Assembly (NCBI GenBank): GCA_946482545.1
Contig: CAMLRX010000181.1
Coordinates: forward strand, 1-7,715
Reading direction: 5' to 3'
DNA length: 7,715 nt
Origin: an uncultured Flavihumibacter sp.
GTDB taxonomy: Bacteria > Bacteroidota > Bacteroidia > Chitinophagales > Chitinophagaceae
Numbering within the stretch: the first letter of the stretch is position 1; each line of letters begins with the position of its first letter. Shown piece after piece: positions 1-6,289 of the stretch. The position numbers were made by a program, and so were the translations under genes. The notes under the pieces were generated by a model. That model was given only the letters and a program-made list of their open reading frames with translations. It did no database searches and had not been told where the DNA came from.

Positions 1-1661
1 CGCACCAGGTTCACAAATGTGTCAAAGCCCTTTTTGTCGAATACGGGCGCTTCATTGGCAGGGTAAGTTACATAACCTGTGGGCCACGAAAGCAAGGTGG
101 AATAGATAGCTGCGTCCACTTCCTCCTCCCCGTATAATGCGCCAAAACGCGCCCGGTTTTTCAGGAGGTAAGCGAATACAGGAGACGACGCATCTTTAAT
201 GTATTCCCTGATCAATTGGTAGTTTTCCCTTTCCAGCCATGAATCGGGGCGGATGCTTTGCAGGTAATCCGAAGCTACTTTGTCTGCTTCATCTTTGTCG
301 TAAGCATTGCCCAGCGCCCTGAGGTACCTTTGTATGAAAGCCGCGTCCTGGGTTTTGGAAGGATATTCCTTTCTCAGCGTATTCAGGTTGTTCACGGGAC
401 TCAGCGCATCAAGTCCATGCTGGATGAACTCTTCTGTGCTGCAGGAGCCTACGATACGGTGCACCACTTCTCCTTTTCCATCAATGAAAAGAAATGTGGG
501 ATAGAAGCGTACATCATATTTTTTTCGCAGCTCAATGCCCTCACCCTTCTCCATATCCGTGTAAGCGCTTACAAAGTTCCTGTTGAAGAAAGCGCCCACC
601 TTTTCCTGTGTGAATACGTTTGCGCGCATTGTTTTGCAGGGGCCGCACCAGGTGGTATGCGCATCCATAAAAATCAGTTTTCCCGTTGCGCGTGCTTCTG
701 CGAGTATTCCTTCCCAGTTCTTTGCTGAAAACTGGATGGCGGAAGGTTGCTCTTTGGGTGCGGGCAGGTTAGTAGTGGTTGCCTTACTTCCTTTTGAAGG
801 CAGCGTGAGCGCTACGGGCATTACGAAACCTGCCTCACCGGCCGGTTTCACTTTTTTGTCCAGCGCTGTCTGTCCGGCTTTAATGAACGCATCAGCTTCC
901 TGGTAGCCGCCATCTCTTGAAACGAGTTTTCCATCGCCATCAATGAACAGGAAACTCGGGTACGCGCGGATGGCATACTTTTTAGCGAGCGCGGGTCCCT
1001 CCCCTTTTTCCATATCCATTTCTGTATTGATGAAATTTTTATTGTAGAAATCGGCTACATTGTTGAGGGTGAACACATTTTTGGCCATCATAATGCAGGG
1101 ACGACACCATTCGGTATGCGCATCCAGGAAAATGAGTTTGTTTTCTTTTTTAGCTTTTGCCAAAAGTGCTGCCCAACTGTCTTTTGTAAAACTGATGCTT
1201 CTGCTGTTGGCCGTTTTCTGTTGGTCCACAGCGAGGGAAGTACGGGCCTTTGCCATCAATACACCCGGATCTTTTGCTACCACCGCGGCATTGGTATACT
1301 CCAACTGATCGCCTGTTCCGGCATAAAAAACATAGGCGGGGTACATGAGCATGGCGAGCCGGGGTGCGAATTTCTTCCCTTCCTCCGTGTGCATATTGAT
1401 TTTTATGGCGATACAATGTTTTTTGAAAAATGATGCAATACTATCGGTCGGGAAAACATTTGCCGCTACTTGCGCATCGAATTCAGAAGGCTTGTCGCGC
1501 TGTACATCCACGAAAATGATTTTCTTTTCTTTCTGTGCTTTTGCCATGGCGGCCTCAAAACTAAGTTGCTCATACTGCACGGCCTGTTGTGCCCTGGTTT
1601 GAAGGGCACTGAATAACAGGCAAAAAACGAATGTCCTGGCAACGAACGTAGGTAAATTCAT
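1..1661 (-). CDS. Triple thioredoxin-domain secreted protein (C-terminus cut by window edge)
   Basis: Partial gene: 553 codons are visible from the ATG at 1661 and the frame stays open to base 1. Residues 1-24 look like a Sec signal peptide (hydrophobic FVFCLLFSAL, cleavage probably TRA|QQ), with no lipobox, so a periplasmic location is inferred. Three thioredoxin-like domains follow. Domain 1 (about 33-140) has no CxxC; P58 and F61 occupy the cysteine positions, but the cis-proline motif YP (108) remains. Domain 2 (about 157-267) has WCRPC (C186, C189) and YP at 235. Domain 3 (about 310-421) has WCGPC (C339, C342) and YP at 388. Domains 2 and 3 are clearly paralogous (both share FxDAHTxWC, DMEKGEG, YPxFLFIDG). 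Residues 422-553 look helical and match no motif I know. Known for the family: CxxC thioredoxin domains reduce or exchange disulfides. The gene starts 36 nt after the SusD stop, so it is probably in the same operon. Substrate unknown. Confidence 0.93.
   Translation of the reverse strand, partial: MNLPTFVARTFVFCLLFSALQTRAQQAVQYEQLSFEAAMAKAQKEKKIIFVDVQRDKPSEFDAQVAANVFPTDSIASFFKKHCIAIKINMHTEEGKKFAPRLAMLMYPAYVFYAGTGDQLEYTNAAVVAKDPGVLMAKARTSLAVDQQKTANSRSISFTKDSWAALLAKAKKENKLIFLDAHTEWCRPCIMMAKNVFTLNNVADFYNKNFINTEMDMEKGEGPALAKKYAIRAYPSFLFIDGDGKLVSRDGGYQEADAFIKAGQTALDKKVKPAGEAGFVMPVALTLPSKGSKATTTNLPAPKEQPSAIQFSAKNWEGILAEARATGKLIFMDAHTTWCGPCKTMRANVFTQEKVGAFFNRNFVSAYTDMEKGEGIELRKKYDVRFYPTFLFIDGKGEVVHRIVGSCSTEEFIQHGLDALSPVNNLNTLRKEYPSKTQDAAFIQRYLRALGNAYDKDEADKVASDYLQSIRPDSWLERENYQLIREYIKDASSPVFAYLLKNRARFGALYGEEEVDAAIYSTLLSWPTGYVTYPANEAPVFDKKGFDTFVNLV
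399..1193 (-). repeat. Tandem duplication of thioredoxin domain (domains 2 and 3)
   Basis: Protein-level repeat inside the thioredoxin gene. The CxxC motifs are 153 residues apart, and the two copies share FxDAHTxWCxPC, NVFT, DMEKGEG, KKY and YPxFLFIDG in the same order. The linker between them (about residues 268-305) is rich in Lys, Pro, Ala and Thr. Domain 1 (bases about 1565-1242) aligns in the same register, about 128 residues before domain 2, but is far more diverged and lacks both cysteines. The DNA has drifted, so this looks like an old duplication rather than a recent one. Confidence 0.85.
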
Positions 1662-1697
1662 AATGGTCTTTATTTAAGTGAAAAACTGGTAAGGCAT
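1662..1697 (-). other. Short intergenic gap between SusD-like and thioredoxin genes
   Basis: 36 bases. On the coding strand it is AT-rich, with AAATAAAGACC just before the start codon, and has no AGGAGG-like Shine-Dalgarno sequence. No hairpin followed by a T-run is visible, so nothing suggests that transcription ends here. This supports co-transcription of the thioredoxin gene with susCD. Confidence 0.6.
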
Positions 1698-3125
1698 TCA
1701 GGAAATGTATCCCGGGTTCTGTTTGATAACACCGTTCGAGATATCAACTTCCACCTGCGGAACGGGTAATACTTTTTTTCCTTCGGGAAGATCGGGTGTA
1801 CGAAGTGGTTTTCCGGTCCGGATCAGGTCGTAACGGTAATGTCCTTCAAATGCGAGTTCATATTTTCTTTGTTCAAGAATAGCGGATATAAGCGTTGCGG
1901 CATCCGCGAATTGTGCGGTGGTGAATGGAGTGGCGAAAGGCAAGGCCCTGGAACGCACTTCATTCAACCATCCTACCGCTTCCTCCGTAACGCCTGTGGT
2001 GCGGGCCAGCGCCTCCGCTCTTGTGAGTATAACTTCGGCCAGCCTGATCACGGGAACATTGTCGCGTCCGTTCTGGTTGTTGAACTTGAAAGTGGTGTAC
2101 TCATTCAGGTTATTGGTATTGTAAACCTGGTCGCCTTTGAACATCAACTGGCTCACGCGCAGGTCGTTCTGTTCAAATGCTCCTTTGAAACTTTCGTTAA
2201 TCCAGAAAGAGCGTTTGAAAAAATAAGCATTACCGAGGTTGTTGTTTTCAGCGGTGGAAGCGCTGGTGATATGGCTCACAGGGTAAGCGAGCACATGCTC
2301 TCTTGAAAGCGCCTGCGCGGTGCCGCTGTTAGCGGGAAAAACACTAAGCAGGCTGGCAGACAATTCATACACATCCTCGGGATCGTCCAGTACTTTTTTC
2401 GCCGCTTCCGCAGCCGATTCATAGTTCCGCATGTACAGGAAACAACGCGCCAGCAAAGCGTTCGCGGCTCCCTGCGTTGCGCGGGACCGTGTTTTAAGAT
2501 CGGTATTGAATTTCACTGGCAGATCAGGCATACTTTCTTCCAGGTCTGTTTTTATTTGCGCATACACCTGAGCGTTTGTTGATCGTGGAATCACATCGCC
2601 GGTATTGTATCCCTCAAAAGGTGTTAGTTGAAGGGGCAGTCCGAGCCCATCAATTTTCCCGGTCAGCGCGCCGTCGCCAAACATGCGCAACAGGTCCAGT
2701 GTGGCGAGAGCACGGACGAACCTGCTTTCTGCGGTGATGCGTGCTTTCGCGGCAGCATCGAAAGCGCCGAACTCCTTCACGCGGGCAATCACATTGTTCG
2801 CGCTGTTGATGGCTTTGTAGTAAGCCCGCCACACAGTCGCCACAGCATCATCAGCCGTAGTGGCCTCTCCGTTGGCGTACGTATTGTAGTAGGCGTTTGT
2901 TTTGAGGATCGTGGTGGTAAAATCGCCGAAAGCATAAGAGATGCTTCCGGTAGCAGCCTTGTACAGGTTATAGTAAGCTTCGGCCAGGGCTTGTTCCGAT
3001 CCGGCCTCTGTGGCGAACACATCCTTATCGGTAAGCGTGTTCTCCGGCGCTATCTCCAGTTGCTTGTTGCAGGCTGCGAATAGCACGGTGATAGAAAGCA
3101 GCCGGATTAATACTGTCTTTTTCAT
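1698..3125 (-). CDS. SusD/RagB-family nutrient-binding surface lipoprotein
   Basis: 475-residue lipoprotein that should form the extracellular lid of the SusC channel and help capture substrate. Residues 1-19 form a type II signal peptide ending in LFAAC (lipidated C19). Family motifs in order: an N-terminal helical segment around AEAYYNLY (48-55); VWRAYYKAINSANNVI (98-113), the usual W-x-x-x-Y...N-x-I helix; ESRFVRALATLDLLRMFGD, the conserved helix pair ending in GD; VIRLAEVILTRAEALA (359-374), the TPR-like helix; ILEQRKYELAFEGHYRYDL (416-434), the E-R/K-x-x-E-L-A-F-E-G-H signature; and the C-terminal VLPVPQ...NPGY (452-473). The length is at the short end for SusD proteins, which commonly exceed 500 residues. 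The start codon lies 1 nt after the SusC stop, so translation is probably coupled. The ligand cannot be inferred, because SusD proteins serve glycan, peptide and other uptake systems. Confidence 0.96.
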   Translation of the reverse strand: MKKTVLIRLLSITVLFAACNKQLEIAPENTLTDKDVFATEAGSEQALAEAYYNLYKAATGSISYAFGDFTTTILKTNAYYNTYANGEATTADDAVATVWRAYYKAINSANNVIARVKEFGAFDAAAKARITAESRFVRALATLDLLRMFGDGALTGKIDGLGLPLQLTPFEGYNTGDVIPRSTNAQVYAQIKTDLEESMPDLPVKFNTDLKTRSRATQGAANALLARCFLYMRNYESAAEAAKKVLDDPEDVYELSASLLSVFPANSGTAQALSREHVLAYPVSHITSASTAENNNLGNAYFFKRSFWINESFKGAFEQNDLRVSQLMFKGDQVYNTNNLNEYTTFKFNNQNGRDNVPVIRLAEVILTRAEALARTTGVTEEAVGWLNEVRSRALPFATPFTTAQFADAATLISAILEQRKYELAFEGHYRYDLIRTGKPLRTPDLPEGKKVLPVPQVEVDISNGVIKQNPGYIS

Positions 3126-3126
3126 A

Positions 3127-6100
3127 TTAAAATCCGAGGTTTAAGCCAAACTGAATAGATTTTGTTTGCGGCATGGTCAGTTCATCGTAACCAGATTGCA
3201 GTGCCGATGAACCAAAGGCGCTCACTTCCGGATCAAGTCCGCTGTAACCTGTTATGGTAAGCAGGTTGGTGCCGCGAAGGAAAAACTGGCATTGCCGCAA
3301 CGCCCCCCTGGTAAGTCGTCCCAAAGTTTCCTGCCGCACGTTATACGACAGCATAAGTGTTCTTAGCCGGAGGTAAGATGCGTCTTCCAGGAAACGGCTG
3401 TTGGTGCGGCTCGTGGTAAAGTCGCGGATGCTGCTGGCTGATCCGGGAGAAGTGGTGATGCTGCGGTTCACGAGCTTTGGAATATCTGTCTGGTGCCCGG
3501 GAATCAGCCATCGCTCCAGTATTTCCGTACTCAGGTTCGGTGCATTTTCGGTCGCATAAGTGAGGAGCGAAGCACGTGACCCGTTGATCATTTTGCCGCC
3601 TGCAGAAAAAGAACAGAACGCGTTCAGTTCCCATTCTTTGTAGTGAATCGTATTGCCGATACCGCCGTAATAATCGGGAAGACTGGTGCCATACGATCTT
3701 CTGAAATCGTTCACATCATCCACCACCGCGAACAGGGAGGCCGGAGGGGTTTCAGAGATCGCGCCTTTGTTATCGTACCACAATGGGTTACCGGTCATGG
3801 CATCCACGCCGCGCCAATCGTACAGGAAGAATTGTCCTGCGGGTTGCCCGGCTTTCAGGTACTTGAACGCTTCGTCTGCCGAGCCGATCTGTTCCCCGTC
3901 GAAATTGAGCCGGAGTACTTTGTTGCTGTTGGTGGACACATTGAAGTTCACGGACCATCCGAAATCCTTCTTCCGGATCAGTTCTCCATTTACCGTCAGT
4001 TCAAGCCCTTTGTTCACCATGTCCCCGATGTTCTGTGGCTGGCTGGTCCAGCCCTGGTACAACGGAATAGCGGAGTTCATGATCATGTCGCGGATCCTGC
4101 GCTGGTAATAGTCGATGGTAACGGAGAGCCTGTTGTCCCAAAGCATCGCATCCACCCCAACATCTATTGATCTTGTGCGCTCCCATTTCAGGTTCGGGTT
4201 ATCCGGCTGACTCATCTGCAGTATGGGTGTACCCGCGTAGCTGAGGTTATTGCTGTTCAGCACATATTGCCCCTGGCTGCCATAGTAAGAAGTGGAGCTG
4301 TTGTTGCCCGAAAAACCAATACTGCCACGGATTTTAAGGTCGTTGATCCATTCCACCTTCTCCAGGAAATTTTCCCTGGAAAGGCGCCATCCGGCGGATA
4401 TGGAGGGAAAGCCCACATACCTGTTGTTGCTGCTGAACCTGGAAGAACCATCCAGTCTGTAAGTAATGCCTGCCAGGTATTTGTTGTCGAACTCATAATT
4501 GATCCGGGTGAAATATGAAACGAGCGCCCATTTCTGGCGGAGGGAAGCTTTGATGTACCTGTTCTGCGCTGCCTGTATACTCCTGATCTGGTCGTTGAAG
4601 AAGCCGTATCCTCCAATGCCGGTACTCGTTTCCACCGACTGCTCATAACTTTGTCCGGCCACTGCATTCAGGTAGTGTCGCCCGTTGAATACTTTGAGAA
4701 AGTTAGCCGTATTGTTGAGTACGATCTTTTTATTATTTCCGGCGGTCTCAACGGCATCATCACCAAAACCGCTGGGCCGCTTCACCCTTCGGGTGTACGC
4801 ATTGACTCCACTAAGTTGGGTACCGAATTCCGAACGCAGCGTGAGCCAACTGATGGGCTTATACTGCACATACAGATTGCTGATGGCATCCGTTGTTTCC
4901 AGTGAATTGGTATTCAGCAGGGCGTCCGCCACCGGGTTGAGGTCGATATCGCCGAAAGGGTTTGTGCCCGCGGAATAAAGGTAATTGCCGTTGTCGTCTT
5001 TCACAGGAAGGTTAGGCGCTTTCAGTAACGCGTTCCTGTAAATGGCCGGTGCGTTCATAGAAGTATTGTCCGTATAGCTTACAGACATATTAATACCCAG
5101 TGTAACAGCATTCGAGGCCTGGTGGGAAAGGTTTACCCGACCGGTGTAGCGCTTATAATCGCTGTTGATGATGTAAGCAGGCTGACTGGTATAGGACCCG
5201 CTCACGAAGAACTGTGTTTTGTCTGTTCCTGCCGACATGGAAAGATCCGCCTGTTGTGAGATGCCCGTACGCGATACTTCGTCTACCCAATCTGTATTGT
5301 GGGGAGAAGTAAACTGCTGATTGGTGCCCAGTTGCCGGTAGTATTCGGTATAGACTTGGTTGTACTGCGGTCCGTTCAACAGGGCATATTTCCCGATGGG
5401 TTGTACGGTCCCCGTTATGGACCTCAGGTTAAACGAAGCTTTTCCCTTACTTCCTTTTTTCGTAGTGATCAGGATCACGCCCGCTGCCCCCCTCGATCCG
5501 TAGATCGAGGTGGCGTAGGCATCCTTCAGGATTTCAATGGACGCGATGTCCGCGGGGTTCAGGGACGACAGGGGATTGTTTTCGAACTCCTGCCTGGCAG
5601 GAAGATTATCGGCTACGGAAGTACCGCCAAACCCGATGGCCGGGGTGGTGGAATTGTTGAAGTTCCTGGTGTTGAGGTCCCGCCCGGAACCATATATCGG
5701 TATCCCGTCAATCACGATGAGCGGCTGGTTACCGTTGGGATTAAGCGTACTCAACCCTCGAATGGTAATGGCCGTGGCCGATCCCGGCACACCCGAACTG
5801 GAAAGAACGTTCACGCCCGCTGCCTTACCAATGATCGCGTTGTCGAACGAAATGTCTGCGGAACGCGATAGTTCTTTGGCATCGATGGATGCAATGGAAC
5901 CGGTGATGTTCCCTTTACGCTCGTTGCCATAACCCACCACCACCACTTCATTCATTTGTTTCCTGTCTTCCGGAAGTGTGATGTCCATCAGGGTGGAGGC
6001 ATTGCCGCAGATAAGCAGGGGTGTGAAGCCAACGGCGCTGATCTCCAGGGTATCACCAGGTTGGGCCAGCAAATGAAACTGTCCTTTCTCGTTGGTAGTG

Positions 6101-6279
6101 GTACCTTTTTTTGTACCTTTTATTTTCACACTGGCCCCATAGATGCAGGCGCTGTCGCGTCCGGATTTGATGGTGCCCGTCAAAGGCTTCATCGGCACCG
6201 TATCCTGCGCGTTCATTCCTTTCATCAGCACCAGCAGCGTTAAGGTGGCGGCAATTCTTTTGTATGATTTGCTTAGCAT
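3127..6279 (-). CDS. SusC/RagA-family TonB-linked outer-membrane channel
   Basis: 1050-residue TonB-dependent transporter that imports a ligand delivered by the SusD-like partner. A Sec signal peptide covers residues 1-24 (cleavage probably MNA|QD). A CarboxypepD_reg-like beta domain covers about 32-103 (GTIKSG, GASVKIKGTKKGTTTNEKGQF, ISAVGF). The TonB-box/plug entry is MNEVVVVGYG (109-118). The plug runs to about 276 and includes GKAAGVNV, ITIRGLSTLN, PLIVIDGIPI, IEILKDAYATSIYGSRGAAG and VILITTKKG, all SusC-family signatures. The remaining 770 or so residues fit the 22-strand barrel, ending in the C-terminal Phe (GLNLGF) expected for BAM-assembled barrels. There is no N-terminal STN domain, so FecI/FecR-type signalling through this protein is unlikely. 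The start at 6279 gives a correct signal peptide, 10 nt after the upstream stop. The stop TAA is followed by one T and then the SusD ATG. Four cysteines are present, two of them (C45, C91) in the periplasmic N-terminal domain. Confidence 0.97.
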   Translation of the reverse strand: MLSKSYKRIAATLTLLVLMKGMNAQDTVPMKPLTGTIKSGRDSACIYGASVKIKGTKKGTTTNEKGQFHLLAQPGDTLEISAVGFTPLLICGNASTLMDITLPEDRKQMNEVVVVGYGNERKGNITGSIASIDAKELSRSADISFDNAIIGKAAGVNVLSSSGVPGSATAITIRGLSTLNPNGNQPLIVIDGIPIYGSGRDLNTRNFNNSTTPAIGFGGTSVADNLPARQEFENNPLSSLNPADIASIEILKDAYATSIYGSRGAAGVILITTKKGSKGKASFNLRSITGTVQPIGKYALLNGPQYNQVYTEYYRQLGTNQQFTSPHNTDWVDEVSRTGISQQADLSMSAGTDKTQFFVSGSYTSQPAYIINSDYKRYTGRVNLSHQASNAVTLGINMSVSYTDNTSMNAPAIYRNALLKAPNLPVKDDNGNYLYSAGTNPFGDIDLNPVADALLNTNSLETTDAISNLYVQYKPISWLTLRSEFGTQLSGVNAYTRRVKRPSGFGDDAVETAGNNKKIVLNNTANFLKVFNGRHYLNAVAGQSYEQSVETSTGIGGYGFFNDQIRSIQAAQNRYIKASLRQKWALVSYFTRINYEFDNKYLAGITYRLDGSSRFSSNNRYVGFPSISAGWRLSRENFLEKVEWINDLKIRGSIGFSGNNSSTSYYGSQGQYVLNSNNLSYAGTPILQMSQPDNPNLKWERTRSIDVGVDAMLWDNRLSVTIDYYQRRIRDMIMNSAIPLYQGWTSQPQNIGDMVNKGLELTVNGELIRKKDFGWSVNFNVSTNSNKVLRLNFDGEQIGSADEAFKYLKAGQPAGQFFLYDWRGVDAMTGNPLWYDNKGAISETPPASLFAVVDDVNDFRRSYGTSLPDYYGGIGNTIHYKEWELNAFCSFSAGGKMINGSRASLLTYATENAPNLSTEILERWLIPGHQTDIPKLVNRSITTSPGSASSIRDFTTSRTNSRFLEDASYLRLRTLMLSYNVRQETLGRLTRGALRQCQFFLRGTNLLTITGYSGLDPEVSAFGSSALQSGYDELTMPQTKSIQFGLNLGF

Positions 6280-6289
6280 GGGTCACGGT
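6280..6289 (-). other. 10-nt junction between propeller lipoprotein and SusC genes
   Basis: The upstream TAA is followed by ACCGTGACCC and then the SusC ATG. There is no room for a promoter or terminator and no Shine-Dalgarno sequence, so SusC is most likely translated from the same transcript as the propeller gene. Confidence 0.7.

Noticed and set aside
258..1433. Several plus-strand open frames of 80-156 codons opposite the thioredoxin gene.
   Set aside because: They are antisense shadows: low-complexity Cys/Ser/Phe-rich translations with no motifs, while the minus frame encodes clear thioredoxin domains.
4361..4380. Imperfect palindrome TCCAGG...CCTGGA.
   Set aside because: It lies within coding sequence for the ENFLEK segment of SusC, with no supporting regulatory context; consistent with chance.
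5487..5492. C6 homopolymer runs in SusC (here and near 3303-3308) considered as phase-variation tracts.
   Set aside because: Six bases is short for slipped-strand phase variation, and the frame is intact through both.
5491..5510. Perfect 8-bp inverted repeat with 4-nt loop (CCTCGATC-CGTA-GATCGAGG), next to another short inverted repeat at 5465-5478.
   Set aside because: It lies inside the SusC gene over the conserved SIYGSRG and VILIT codons; the codon choice for these residues explains the symmetry. No T-run follows, so it is not a terminator, and it is too short to suggest a mobile element.
5299..5871. A 190-codon plus-strand open frame opposite the SusC plug region.
   Set aside because: The translation is Gly/Arg-rich without recognisable motifs, and the opposite strand has the highly conserved SusC plug; a shadow frame.
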